Of a stretch of 28,078 bases of DNA, positions 21,045 through 28,078 are shown one piece after another. Source of the stretch: a virus; the IMG/VR virus record IMGVR_UViG_3300044729_002364, positions 1 through 28,078 of that record; one strand, 5' to 3'. Below the pieces are notes generated by a model. It saw only the letters and a program-made list of their open reading frames with translations, was not told the DNA's origin and searched no databases. Position 1 is the stretch's first letter. The number at the start of each line of letters is the position of its first letter. Both the position numbers and the translations under genes were made by a program.

Positions 21045-21707
21045 CTACCATGCCACGGCTAGCGAATAAAGATCATTGGCTTTATCCACTAATGGCATTA
21101 GCAAGTATTCCATGGTCACTGACAATTCTGGCATGTTTACCCAAGCGCTAAAGATCATTGGCGTATTGTATCTGTTGCGCTTGCTAACCACAAGATCAGT
21201 ATGTGAGTACAGCTTAACTATTGTTAGGAAGTCAGCTAGGTAAGCAGCATTAAATCCAATAGGCGTATCAGTCTCCTTTCCATATTGACTGGGCCATACC
21301 CGATCCGAGTCTGGATAAAGTGTAGCGGGATTTACGCTTGTATAGGCATCTGCCGCAGCTCCGTATTCACATTGCCACATTGCCGGCAATGATTGCATGT
21401 ATTCCGTTAGCTTTTTGCCGCCATAGATAGCAGCGCCGCCTGCGTGTACGTCAAGCTCAGCGTAGCTGGCGTACGGTATGCGCTTCTTGAACGCTTTACC
21501 TGCCAACAGTGTTGGCTCATTACATACCCATTTAGGATCTGGGCATGTAACACGAAAAGCTCTGTGTCCATCAGTGGAGCTAATAATAACTCCCCCACCA
21601 TCTGCCGGCCTGACTAAAATGCCAGTCAGTGTTTGCTTAACAGAATCTGGTGAGGTAAACTGTGCTGCTGCGTGCAACATTGCGACTGGAAGAATGGCGT
21701 TTGTCAT
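21045..21707 (-). CDS. Sliding-clamp-like protein (DNA polymerase III beta-like)
   Basis: 220 residues, clearly shorter than the 360-380 of bacterial beta clamps. Seen: MTNAILPVAMLHAAAQFTSP start, the clamp-like ISSTDGHRAFRVTCPD segment (STDGhRa is the usual first-domain motif), a middle FNAAYLADFLTIVKLYS helix, and near the C-terminus MEYLLMPLV, matching the terminal '.yLlMP.' of beta clamps. Phage homologues of this reduced size exist; they may act as processivity factor for a phage or host polymerase. No polymerase or clamp loader is seen in the window. Co-transcribed with the small gene at 21750 from element g. Confidence 0.65.
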   Translation of the reverse strand: MTNAILPVAMLHAAAQFTSPDSVKQTLTGILVRPADGGGVIISSTDGHRAFRVTCPDPKWVCNEPTLLAGKAFKKRIPYASYAELDVHAGGAAIYGGKKLTEYMQSLPAMWQCEYGAAADAYTSVNPATLYPDSDRVWPSQYGKETDTPIGFNAAYLADFLTIVKLYSHTDLVVSKRNRYNTPMIFSAWVNMPELSVTMEYLLMPLVDKANDLYSLAVAW

Positions 21708-21749
21708 GGCGGCTTGGGTTGTTGGGGAAAGAATGGGATTGTTGACTAA

Positions 21750-22037
21750 CTAATTACGGCTGTAGCCAATCATGCCATAGGCAATAGCCAGGCTTCGGGA
21801 AGGCTCGACTTTGGCGGCACGGGCCAAGCATCGCCGCCAGTTGCGACCTAAGTTGCCTTGATCACTGCGTCTGGTGCCTTCAGTGTCAAGAATCAAGGCA
21901 TATTCAACAGCCTGTAGTGCTGTCGAAAAATCCTCTTTATGCCTGGTCAGACTGTGACGCATTAGAAACTTTTGAGCAGATGCTTCAATACGTTGCCGGT
22001 CAGCGGTCGTCAGTTCTCGAATTGGCAAAAATGCCAT
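21750..22037 (-). CDS. Unknown basic protein, 95 residues
   Basis: Start taken at ATG 22037 (MAFLPIRELTTADRQRIEAS), after the promoter and C-rich leader; the frame is also open to 22076. Mostly helical: AQKFLMRHSLTRHKEDFSTA, LQAVEYALILDTEG and NLGRNWRRCLARAAKVEP, then AIAYGMIGYSRN. Basic, possibly nucleic-acid binding. It directly precedes the clamp-like gene, and both starts share the leader CAACCCAAGCCGCC before ATG. A role in replication is a positional guess. Confidence 0.55.
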   Translation of the reverse strand: MAFLPIRELTTADRQRIEASAQKFLMRHSLTRHKEDFSTALQAVEYALILDTEGTRRSDQGNLGRNWRRCLARAAKVEPSRSLAIAYGMIGYSRN

Positions 22038-22064
22038 GGCGGCTTGGGTTGTTTGAACAATGTA

Positions 22065-22126
22065 ACTATACAGCATCTAAGCGCCAACATGCTAGGCTCA
22101 GCGTTGGATGCTTAACAGTTTGTCAC
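22065..22126 (-). promoter_or_regulatory. Composite operator-hairpin-promoter g
   Basis: Operator-like GTGACAAACTGTTAAGC (22110-22126), a CCAAC/GTTGG-based hairpin lacking a T-tract, then TATAGT (-10 at 22065-22070), gap exactly 39 nt, leader TTACATTGTTCAAACAAC. Directs 22037 and the clamp-like gene. Confidence 0.65.
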
Positions 22127-22398
22127 AAAGCGGCATTCTGGATAAACTCTTCAAACGACATGCCGCCAGCAGTCCTTGCAGATACTGCGGCTTCATCCAT
22201 GACCCGTACCATAGCAGCTTCCCTAAAGCGTATCCTGTCATTCTCGATAGTGTCTGCTGTTATCGCCATGTATCTCGATATTTTCTGATACCAGCGATAG
22301 CTGTAGTAGAATACCTGATTGATCCTAACCCTTTTGAACGTTAAGCGCTTAAGTCTTAAGTCTCTGATCTTAGTGTCATGCGCGATTAGGTTAGCCAT
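22123..22398 (-). CDS. Unknown basic protein, 91 residues
   Basis: MANLIAHDTKIRDLRLKRLT, strongly basic; FKRVRINQVFYYSYRWYQKI is aromatic-rich; then a helical ISRYMAITADTIENDRIRFR and an acidic C-terminus SFEEFIQNAAL. Could bind nucleic acid; the N-terminal basic patch plus short helices suggests a small regulator, but no helix-turn-helix is convincing. Overlaps the end of the HNH-like gene by 8 nt (coupled). Its stop codon lies in the operator region of element g. Confidence 0.55.
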   Translation of the reverse strand: MANLIAHDTKIRDLRLKRLTFKRVRINQVFYYSYRWYQKISRYMAITADTIENDRIRFREAAMVRVMDEAAVSARTAGGMSFEEFIQNAAL

Positions 22399-22981
22399 CG
22401 GCTGCGTCTTCCTTCGCTGCTATAAATTGATTATCGAGCGTAAGTAGTCGGGCATGGAATTGTGTATTGACAGCCAGTGAATCGGCTGCGTCTTCCTTCG
22501 CTGCTAACCGCCTTGCCGCTGCCGCCTCTGCCTGTGTCAGGAAAGTACCTGGCAACAGGGCGCCATCGTATCGAGCCGTCCATTCGCCGGTCGCCCGATT
22601 GCGCTTCAGGTCCTTCTTGAACCAGCCAGGCCGCTTAGCTCGTCGGCCACGGGGATTGATATAACGGTGCGGGGTGTCTTGTATGGCCAGGTTATAATAA
22701 GACAGGTTAAATGGATTGCCGTCAAGGCATATAACATAGCGCAGCCATTTGCCATCGGCAGGATCGACGCCACGACCTAACGCCCAGGCAACATTGGCGG
22801 CCTTGTACTCTTTGCCGTGAATGTAGACGATTGGCAGGCCATTGCGTGTGCTATCGGCCAAGTCGCCAGGCTTCTTGGGGCCACGTTGCTGGAGATAGGT
22901 TATAGTCCCGTCTACTGGGTTGTAGTGGAATAGGGACTGAAGTTCCCCGATTGGTGGTAGTGCTGTCATCTTGTTTACCAT
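22391..22981 (-). CDS. HNH-endonuclease-like protein with degenerate active site
   Basis: 196 residues. The layout follows phage HNH proteins: ELQSLFHYNPVDGTITYLQQ (the 'f.Y.p.tG.l' start), PIVYIHGKEYKAANVAWALG (usual 'v.i.gk.y.aHriaWal') and YVICLDGNPFNLSYYNLAIQ (usual 'idHinGdr.dNr..NL'). The expected His residues are replaced (AANVAW, VICLDGN), while N and NL remain. The C-terminal part has an AP2-like basic region GWFKKDLKRNRATGEWTARY. So it is probably a catalytically dead DNA-binding derivative. A 26 bp direct repeat codes AAKEDAAD twice at the C-terminus. It overlaps the upstream gene by 7 nt. Confidence 0.6.
   Translation of the reverse strand: MVNKMTALPPIGELQSLFHYNPVDGTITYLQQRGPKKPGDLADSTRNGLPIVYIHGKEYKAANVAWALGRGVDPADGKWLRYVICLDGNPFNLSYYNLAIQDTPHRYINPRGRRAKRPGWFKKDLKRNRATGEWTARYDGALLPGTFLTQAEAAAARRLAAKEDAADSLAVNTQFHARLLTLDNQFIAAKEDAADG
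22397..22506. repeat. 26 bp direct repeat, two copies 84 bp apart
   Basis: Copies at 22397-22422 and 22481-22506 are identical; the offset is 28 codons, in frame within the HNH-like gene, and both code AAKEDAAD. Looks like a recent local duplication. Confidence 0.85.
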
Positions 22982-23307
22982 GCCTGCTGCTCTCGCTTCA
23001 TCGAGTGCTCTAAGCGCCTTATAAGCTCCAGAATAAGCTTAAGCGTTGAGCAAACTTTAATAAACTTAATAAGAAATTCTCCCGATTTTACTCCCTCAAG
23101 CGCAGTACAAACAAAAAAGTCACTGGACATGACAAAGTAACTGCCGACTCCAAAGCGGCATAATTCAAAATTACCGTCACCTGTAGTCATTGTGCCTTCC
23201 CAGACTTCAACAGGTTCCGACTTGCAGCTAAACATAAGCGATGAATTTGTCAGTAACCTTGGGCATTCACCGGCCTTGATTGCTTTAATCAGTTCAGAGT
23301 AATCCAT
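22975..23307 (-). CDS. Unknown protein, 110 residues
   Basis: MDYSELIKAIKAGECPRLLT, beta-rich middle (EVWEGTMTTGDGNFELCRFG, VGSYFVMSSDFFVCTALEGV) and a helical basic end (LKLILELIRRLEHSMKREQQ). No family recognised. Starts immediately after the stop of the upstream gene (TAAATG) and overlaps the HNH-like gene by 7 nt, so it is part of a coupled set read from further upstream. The MDYSEL.KAIK.G....LL start resembles small phage proteins of unknown role. Confidence 0.6.
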   Translation of the reverse strand: MDYSELIKAIKAGECPRLLTNSSLMFSCKSEPVEVWEGTMTTGDGNFELCRFGVGSYFVMSSDFFVCTALEGVKSGEFLIKFIKVCSTLKLILELIRRLEHSMKREQQAW

Positions 23308-23661
23308 TTACTTGCCCACCATAGATGGGTTGCGCTCTGCTGCGCTCAAGCTAGGCTCTGGACCTAAATCCTCCTCTGCCCATTCTTCGCAGATCATCGT
23401 TACTGGCATATCCTTCAGCCAACCATCTGCCTTGCCATTTTCGAGTAAAGCGTTAAGTTCGTAAAGGCTGTCAGGCTCTAAAAATTCGTGAACGGGAAAA
23501 GAAAGGTAAGTTTCCGGCATACCTTGCTGACGTGGTAGCCATGGCTTTACCTCTCCCTCCCCTTGCCGGATCTCAGCGGTAAGGGGGAACCGCAGATCCT
23601 TAAGTTCTGCCTCTAGCGTTGTCTCGTCTGGAATGTCGTCGAAGTTAAAAGTTCTTTCCAT
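23308..23661 (-). CDS. Unknown acidic protein, 117 residues
   Basis: MERTFNFDDIPDETTLEAEL, KDLRFPLTAEIRQGEGEVKP, FPVHEFLEPDSLYELNALLE and the end ICEEWAEEDLGPEPSLSAAE. Very acidic, a feature of DNA-mimic anti-restriction or anti-CRISPR proteins, but acidity alone does not prove that. No family recognised. Start ATG 23661 lies inside the 3' end of the overlapping small membrane-protein gene (23613-23771). An extended -10 (TGCTATTAT, near 23733-23741 minus) may serve it separately. Confidence 0.6.
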   Translation of the reverse strand: MERTFNFDDIPDETTLEAELKDLRFPLTAEIRQGEGEVKPWLPRQQGMPETYLSFPVHEFLEPDSLYELNALLENGKADGWLKDMPVTMICEEWAEEDLGPEPSLSAAERNPSMVGK

Positions 23662-23771
23662 GGTAGGAGAAGCAGGATTGCGGAAAGGAAAAGAATAGCG
23701 GAAACATGTAGGACGGCGGTAGAACCGCTAAGCAATAATAGCACGGCTGCTACCATGCTGCGCTTGTTCAT
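23613..23771 (-). CDS. Small hydrophobic protein, 52 residues
   Basis: MNKRSMVAAVLLLLSGSTAV, then LHVSAILFLSAILLLLPWKE and a polar tail. Nearly the whole N-terminal 38 residues are hydrophobic after a KR pair: two short or one long membrane segment. The ATG overlaps the stop of the 23768 gene (ATGA), the same coupling as its upstream neighbours; the 3' end overlaps the 23308-23661 gene out of frame by 49 nt. A holin-like or membrane-peptide role is a guess. Overlap with another gene makes this call tentative. Confidence 0.4.
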   Translation of the reverse strand: MNKRSMVAAVLLLLSGSTAVLHVSAILFLSAILLLLPWKELLTSTTFQTRQR

Positions 23772-24049
23772 GGGGGCGGGATCTCCAGTGGCATAAGTGC
23801 GGTGACATGAATATGGTTGACTCGGCAGCCAGATCGCTTGGCGATGTATCCCGTGAGTAAATCTACGCAGGTTAGCGGGTCAAAGCTGTCAAAGTCAAAA
23901 GAGATTGTTCCGTTCATGTACGTTTGACCTTGGCTTTCTTCCCAGAGTGTGGCTGCATAGAAAAACCATCGCTGTTTTCGGGTCGTTCGATTCTTGCTTC
24001 GTAGCCTGGAAAACGATTTCAGAAAATTGTCAAAACCTAGCTTGTTCAT
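23768..24049 (-). CDS. Unknown basic protein, 93 residues
   Basis: MNKLGFDNFLKSFSRLRSKN, RTTRKQRWFFYAATLWEESQ, then NGTISFDFDSFDPLTCVDLL and RVNHIHVTALMPLEIPPP. A basic N-terminus, an aromatic centre and strand-helix-strand C-terminal part. No family recognised. It is coupled by ATGA at both its start (to the 24046 gene) and its end (to the 23613 gene). Confidence 0.55.
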   Translation of the reverse strand: MNKLGFDNFLKSFSRLRSKNRTTRKQRWFFYAATLWEESQGQTYMNGTISFDFDSFDPLTCVDLLTGYIAKRSGCRVNHIHVTALMPLEIPPP

Positions 24050-24216
24050 GGGTCTTCTTGCGGTGAGTCAGTCAAGCGTCTGTCGGGTCGAACTTCGACA
24101 TTAAGGCCGACTGTGGTGCTAAACGCAGCAAGCTCGTCCATATCGGATTGATCCCCGTAGCAAAGGATCTTCGAGCCTGCTGGCTCGGTAAGCCAGAGAT
24201 TGAATCGTTCTATCAT
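24046..24216 (-). CDS. Small acidic protein, 56 residues, unknown
   Basis: MIERFNLWLTEPAGSKILCY, GDQSDMDELAAFSTTVGLNV then EVRPDRRLTDSPQEDP. Strand-helix-strand plan, resembling a miniature alpha/beta protein. Coupled by ATGA overlaps on both sides: its start overlaps the stop of the 24213 gene and its stop overlaps the start of the 23768 gene. The perfect chain of overlaps is the main support for it being real. Confidence 0.55.
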   Translation of the reverse strand: MIERFNLWLTEPAGSKILCYGDQSDMDELAAFSTTVGLNVEVRPDRRLTDSPQEDP

Positions 24217-24329
24217 TTACAAAAACAAGAATTGGATAGGTGTTCGGTAAAGCGTTGCGGCAGGTTGCTCTTGCCAAGCAAGCTCGCCGCCATTAAGATA
24301 GCAAGAATAACGGCGAGGAAGCGTGTCAT
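24213..24329 (-). CDS. Small secreted or membrane peptide, 38 residues
   Basis: MTRFLAVILAILMAASLLGK, then SNLPQRFTEHLSNSCFCK. The N-terminus is a basic residue followed by a 16-residue hydrophobic segment, like a signal peptide or a single membrane anchor; the C-terminal part is polar with two Cys. Start overlaps the stop of the 24326 gene (ATGA) and its stop overlaps the 24216 start. Function unknown; spanin-, holin- or exclusion-type peptides are possible. Confidence 0.5.
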   Translation of the reverse strand: MTRFLAVILAILMAASLLGKSNLPQRFTEHLSNSCFCK

Positions 24330-24420
24330 TGTCGGTTAAGTGTACTCTCGACAAAAACAATAACACAAGCTGACAGGCAAAGAAACCCTGTCAGGAATGC
24401 TAAGCATTCAAGAACTTCAA

Positions 24421-24424
<4 letters not shown>
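24326..24424 (-). CDS. Tiny membrane peptide, 32 residues
   Basis: MIEVLECLAFLTGFLCLSAC followed by VIVFVESTLNRQ. One hydrophobic helix (about residues 5-26) with three Cys and acidic ends. The LSAC string resembles a lipobox, but the N-terminus is acidic, unlike a lipoprotein signal. ATG overlaps the stop of the Ala-rich protein gene (ATGA) and its stop overlaps the next ATG. Its start shares the sequence TTCGCCAATCGCCCCATG with the start region at 25086. Confidence 0.45.
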
Positions 24425-25086
<662 letters not shown>

Positions 25087-25120
25087 GGGGCGATTGGCGA
25101 AGTGGTGGTTGATGTGGAAG

Positions 25121-25297
25121 TTAGTGCCAAGTGACCAGCTTGCGGACCAAGGGAATTGATCCTGCCCAGGCACCCAATACAGTCACGGGGTAGAATCCAC
25201 AACTGCCCCAGCCTTGGGCAAAGGATGATCCTGTATTGGCCCACACAAGCCTGCCGATGTAGCCACCGCTGCTTGTGATGCGGATAAAGTCGTTCAT
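25121..25297 (-). CDS. Small protein, 58 residues, unknown
   Basis: MNDFIRITSSGGYIGRLVWA, NTGSSFAQGWGSCGFYPVTV then LGAWAGSIPLVRKLVTWH. Gly/Trp-rich with beta-like first part and a weakly hydrophobic end; no family recognised. The leader CCAACCGCCCC before ATG resembles those of 25086 and 24424. It ends 34 nt before the Ala-rich protein start. Second gene of the unit started by element h. Confidence 0.5.
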   Translation of the reverse strand: MNDFIRITSSGGYIGRLVWANTGSSFAQGWGSCGFYPVTVLGAWAGSIPLVRKLVTWH

Positions 25298-25335
25298 GGG
25301 GCGGTTGGTAAAGGGATGGTTGGCGTAATTAGGTT

Positions 25336-25494
25336 TCAGTCCTGATTTTTGCCAGAGTTAAAGTCAAAGTCAACTTGAACTTTGGCAATGCCTGCCGCAG
25401 AAAGAAGAGAAATAATTGCAATCATGCTAAGTTCAAAAATGACTACTAAATCGGCTAAGGCTCCAACAGTGTCGTGAAGGGTTTGCAGGTCCAT
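25336..25494 (-). CDS. Small membrane protein, 52 residues
   Basis: MDLQTLHDTVGALADLVVIF, ELSMIAIISLLSAAGIAKVQ, VDFDFNSGKNQD. One clear membrane helix (about residues 13-36), a short N-terminal polar helix and an Asp-rich C-terminal tail. No family recognised. First gene after composite promoter h, with a 36 nt gap from -10 to ATG. The N-terminal Asp/His and C-terminal acid tail suggest a small inner-membrane protein; a role in lysis or superinfection exclusion is only a possibility. Confidence 0.5.
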   Translation of the reverse strand: MDLQTLHDTVGALADLVVIFELSMIAIISLLSAAGIAKVQVDFDFNSGKNQD

Positions 25495-25530
25495 GAGCGG
25501 TTCGTGGCTGGTTGTTGGTTGAACAATGTA

Positions 25531-25589
25531 AGTGTAGCGTGTTAGCGGCCCCTGCTGCGCTGTGTTTCAATCTCTTAACATTTAGTAAC
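25531..25589 (-). promoter_or_regulatory. Composite operator-promoter h
   Basis: Operator GTTACTAAATGTTAAGA (25573-25589), which overlaps the stop codon of the helicase gene, and TACACT (-10 at 25531-25536); gap 36 nt. Leader TTACATTGTTCAACCAAC. No strong terminator hairpin lies between them. Directs the small membrane protein chain. Confidence 0.5.
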
Positions 25590-26988
25590 ATAGCTCCGCT
25601 TCGCCGCAGTGGCCATAAGGCAGGCCCATGGCACGCTCGATGCGGCGCCGCTGATCGTTGCTAAGCCCCTCTGGGGAGCTGGCAAATGCGTTAAGGATTA
25701 CTGGACTCCAGCCCTTGCGCTCGACAAGGTGTAAGTTACGATTGGCACCTTTAACACGCTTTTTGATTCTTTCTGCGTATATCTCTTCAATGGACAACTC
25801 TTTCAACTCTCTCCTGTCACCTTTGGCTAGCGTAACTCGCTCTTGTTTTTCTGGTTTTTCAACCACTTCCTTGTTTTCGTTAAGGTGAAACTTGGTCTTC
25901 TTAAACTTGACTTTGCCTTCTAGCGTCCAGTCGATAGGTTCGTGAGGCAAAGGCAAGCGCTCCCAGCAGTTGCCATGATCAATGATTAGTGCTATCTTAT
26001 CTGGATTAGATGGATCAGTGCGCAATACCCTGCCAATTAACTGTTTCCATAGGCGCAGGGAGCGTGTTGGCCTGATTAGTTGCAGGCACGCTGCTGCCGG
26101 CAGGTCCAAGCCTTCATCAATTAACGCAACGGATACAATTACCTGCAACTTGCCGGCAGTAAAGCGCTCGAACGCATAGTCTCTATCACGCTCTGAAGTA
26201 GTGCCGATAATAACTTCAGCGCTAACACCTTGCGCGTTGTACTCAGCGGCTATTTTGTGTGCGTGTTCTACGCTGACGGTAACTGTGATTGTAGGCTGTA
26301 AGTCTGGATTGAAGTGCAGCAGATCGCGCAGGAAATCGCCTTGCACATTAACGATGCGCTCTTCAATCTCTTCTTTCTTAAAGTCTCCGCCTCTTATGGT
26401 GACACCCTCTGTATCGACTACAGCAGTATCACCACCAAACATCCTGTATCTGCACAATGAACCTTCGTCCATTAGCTGCTTGGGTTGTGGGCCAAGGATT
26501 AGCTTGGTGATACCAAACTTCCCAAGGCCAGTACCAGTAGGAGTAATCGGCGTAGCACTTGCACCGGCAAAGAATGCTGGCTGCATTGCACGAATGATCT
26601 CTTGGTATGTCTTCGCTTGAATATGATGCGCTTCGTCCAGCAGAAGCACCCTGCCACGAAAGGTAGAGATTGCATCACGGCGGCGAGCAAGTGTTGGCAT
26701 CATCGTTACCATGATGCCTTTGTCTTCTGTTGCACGTTTAGCAGTGTAGAAGCCGACCGATTCGCCGCAGTGACTGCGGCATGACTTGGCAAGCTGTTTA
26801 ATTATCTCATTACGATGCGCAGCCAGCACAACTTGATAGCCCCATTCACGGTAGAGCCGTGCAATTTCGGCCATCATTACTGTTTTGCCGCTGCCGGTAG
26901 GGGATACCAAGCAAGGCGCCCCGCCTTCGTTCATGTGCGCGATAGTTTCGCGCACTAACGGATTTTGGTATCCCCTAAGGTCAAACAT
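25582..26988 (-). CDS. SF2 DEAH-type helicase (RadD/YejH-like)
   Basis: 468 residues. Motifs in order: Q-like N-terminal RGYQNPLV, Walker A SPTGSGKT (about residues 29-36), motif Ia VVLAAHRNEI, DEAH box LLLDEAHHIQ (about 116-125), SAT motif GASATPITPTG (about 144-154), a second RecA-like domain with IVSVALIDEGLDLPA (motif V region) and QLIGRVLRTD (motif VI). This is the plan of RecG/RadD-type DEAH helicases used by phages in replication, recombination or transcription. No nuclease or zinc domain is visible. Its last codons overlap the operator of the next unit. Role in phage replication is inferred from family. Confidence 0.85.
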   Translation of the reverse strand: MFDLRGYQNPLVRETIAHMNEGGAPCLVSPTGSGKTVMMAEIARLYREWGYQVVLAAHRNEIIKQLAKSCRSHCGESVGFYTAKRATEDKGIMVTMMPTLARRRDAISTFRGRVLLLDEAHHIQAKTYQEIIRAMQPAFFAGASATPITPTGTGLGKFGITKLILGPQPKQLMDEGSLCRYRMFGGDTAVVDTEGVTIRGGDFKKEEIEERIVNVQGDFLRDLLHFNPDLQPTITVTVSVEHAHKIAAEYNAQGVSAEVIIGTTSERDRDYAFERFTAGKLQVIVSVALIDEGLDLPAAACLQLIRPTRSLRLWKQLIGRVLRTDPSNPDKIALIIDHGNCWERLPLPHEPIDWTLEGKVKFKKTKFHLNENKEVVEKPEKQERVTLAKGDRRELKELSIEEIYAERIKKRVKGANRNLHLVERKGWSPVILNAFASSPEGLSNDQRRRIERAMGLPYGHCGEAELCY

Positions 26989-27014
26989 TGCTGACTAACT
27001 TTGTGCCGATAATG

Positions 27015-27299
27015 TTACTCATAACAAGAGGACCCTTCATCAATAGTTGTTGTAAAGCCTCTAAGAAAAAAGTGTCTTGTCGGCCCAAAGGGGTTGCGCC
27101 AGGAATCCCAGCGTAATACTTTGTATATTAGCTTGAGCGTAAAGTCTGAAACACTGTCGGGAATCATGTACTGTATCGCTTCACCAGTAACAGGGTTAAA
27201 GGCTGTTAGACTCTCCACTCTCTTGCCATTTTGGTAGACAGTTAATCCTTGCCCTAGCGAAGTGTTCGCGTAAACCATGGCGCTTTTAGTGTTACTCAT
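27015..27299 (-). CDS. Unknown protein, 94 residues
   Basis: Start taken at ATG 27299 (MSNTKSAMVYANTSLGQGLT), overlapping the upstream stop as ATGA; a longer frame back to 27326 is less likely. Contains VYQNGKRVESLTAFNPVTGE, a strand-rich middle and LIYKVLRWDSWRNPFGPTRH. No family recognised. The segment 'F.P.TGE.I.YMIPDSVSDF' looks like a short beta structure. It lies 26 nt upstream of the helicase start and is probably co-transcribed. Confidence 0.6.
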   Translation of the reverse strand: MSNTKSAMVYANTSLGQGLTVYQNGKRVESLTAFNPVTGEAIQYMIPDSVSDFTLKLIYKVLRWDSWRNPFGPTRHFFLRGFTTTIDEGSSCYE

Positions 27300-27676
27300 T
27301 TCACTACCTGCGCTTTCCAGGTACATGCTTTCTCGGCCATTTCTGCCTTGCCGGCATCAAGGAACAGTCCCTCGATCTGACGCTTTAAGCTGTTAAATTC
27401 TTCCTTGCATTCTTCGTTCGGCTTAAAGTAGGTGCCAGTCCCTTGACGGCTAAGGCGTACTTTCTGCACGCTTTGATCGTCAAACAGTAGCTCTAAGTTA
27501 CTTTTCGCAGGGATAACGTGTTCAGAGTACAACTTTTCGCATTCTGCCTTGATTCCTTTAACTTCTTCTGCGATTTGTTTTTCCGTATTTTGCAAGTACA
27601 TCAGTCTGGCGGCAAGCCTGCTGGTTTCTTGCTGGACCTGTTCTGGAGTGAGCTTGGCTGGTGCTGGAGCTTGCAT
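27296..27676 (-). CDS. Coiled-coil protein, unknown, 126 residues
   Basis: N-terminal half is a charged heptad-like helix (LTPEQVQQETSRLAARLMYL, NTEKQIAEEVKGIKAECEKL), the second half LFDDQSVQKVRLSRQGTGTY then CKEEFNSLKRQIEGLFLDAG. No family recognised; a DNA-end or single-strand-binding accessory role beside the helicase would fit, but that is a guess. The C-terminal helix AEMAEKACTWKAQVVK is amphipathic. It couples by ATGA to the next gene. Leader CTTCAACCCAACACGTC has no Shine-Dalgarno. Confidence 0.6.
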   Translation of the reverse strand: MQAPAPAKLTPEQVQQETSRLAARLMYLQNTEKQIAEEVKGIKAECEKLYSEHVIPAKSNLELLFDDQSVQKVRLSRQGTGTYFKPNEECKEEFNSLKRQIEGLFLDAGKAEMAEKACTWKAQVVK

Positions 27677-27694
27677 GACGTGTTGGGTTGAAGG

Positions 27695-28057
27695 TCAACT
27701 CGTTAATTGTAGCACCTGTTCAAGCTGTTCTAACACCCTTTCCTTGGTAAGGTCAGTAATTCGCGTTTTGCCACTGGCCGAGCGAAACTCGTAAGAGCGA
27801 CCCGGAAAGGCAACGCCCCCGATGACTCGATCTCCGCAGGCGTACTCGATGCGTACAAGCCAGCCGATCTCAAAACCATCAAGTATCACCGGCACCGTGG
27901 CAAATGGCGGCGGGATAGCATCGTGGCCATCCGGTGGCTTGCCCAAGGCCAAGGCCATCTGAAGGCTTAGCTCATCGGCTGGGTCGCAGCCTGGCGGCCA
28001 GATCGCCAATTCCCCCAGGATCGTCATTTCGCCAAACGTCAGGCGTGAATTGGTCAT
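27695..28057 (-). CDS. Unknown acidic protein, 120 residues
   Basis: MTNSRLTFGEMTILGELAIW, PPGCDPADELSLQMALALGK, then strands ATVPVILDGFEIGWLVRIEY and GVAFPGRSYEFRSASGKTRI, ending in a helix TKERVLEQLEQVLQLTS. Resembles a small alpha/beta domain with a Pro-rich loop; no name can be given. The full ORF lies inside the window; its upstream promoter lies outside it or in the last 21 bases. Followed 19 nt later by the coiled-coil gene. Confidence 0.55.
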   Translation of the reverse strand: MTNSRLTFGEMTILGELAIWPPGCDPADELSLQMALALGKPPDGHDAIPPPFATVPVILDGFEIGWLVRIEYACGDRVIGGVAFPGRSYEFRSASGKTRITDLTKERVLEQLEQVLQLTS

Positions 28058-28078
28058 GGCTGCAGCCAGAATTGAGCG

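Noticed and set aside
24370-24394. Stem CTGACAGG/CCTGTCAG as an intrinsic terminator
   Set aside because: It lies inside the 32-residue peptide gene of the overlapping chain, and the T-rich part is not directly adjacent to the stem.

Overview
The window is a 28 kb piece of a tailed double-stranded DNA phage with siphovirus-type virion genes (GC roughly 50% by eye). It carries no rRNA, tRNA, CRISPR array or insertion sequence that I can see. The virion genes are a tape measure cut by the left edge, two overlapping tail-assembly-chaperone ORFs, a tail tube protein, three connector-type proteins, an HK97-fold type capsid protein, a scaffold, a DUF4055-type portal and a large terminase. A picocyanobacterial host (Synechococcus/Cyanobium type) is an inference. 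It rests on the C39-like lysis protein, starts without Shine-Dalgarno sequences, and an operator resembling the cyanobacterial HLR1 (RpaB) box. No photosynthesis gene is present to confirm it.

Layout. 1-10623 is the virion block, almost all on the minus strand, read right to left: portal, scaffold, capsid, small protein, connectors, tail terminator, tail tube, chaperones, tape measure. It is divided by strong intrinsic terminators followed by extended -10 promoters (after capsid and after tail tube). A reversed one-gene cassette (8714-9043) sits between portal and scaffold. 10705-12078 is terL on the plus strand, divergent from the portal. 12158-13211 holds a nucleotide module (dCTP deaminase, dNMP kinase) on the minus strand. 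13281-14935 is a plus-strand run of small genes around a C39-like peptidase, closed by a terminator. 15179-28057 is a long minus-strand region of mostly small unknown genes plus a candidate small terminase, a sliding-clamp-like protein, a degenerate HNH protein and an SF2 helicase.

Regulation is the most striking aspect. Eight minus-strand transcription units between 16.2 and 25.6 kb begin with one composite element: a direct-repeat operator (consensus GTTACAAACTGTTAAGC), usually a hairpin ending the previous unit, then a -10 box and a C-rich leader. The gap from operator to -10 is exactly 39 nt in four units and 28-29 nt in three, one helical turn apart, which suggests an activator bound on a fixed DNA face. 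Two further divergent promoter pairs are symmetric around palindromes (8678-8694 and 13249-13260).

Other points of interest: a chain of tiny overlapping ORFs, several predicted to be membrane peptides, at 23613-25494; a repeat-rich 525 bp non-coding region beside the candidate small terminase with 13 clustered GTCTCA boxes, possibly a packaging or replication site; a possible non-standard frameshift between the two chaperone ORFs; and a five-fold GSPAY repeat in the tape measure. At least nine genes shorter than 60 codons were found by direct translation.
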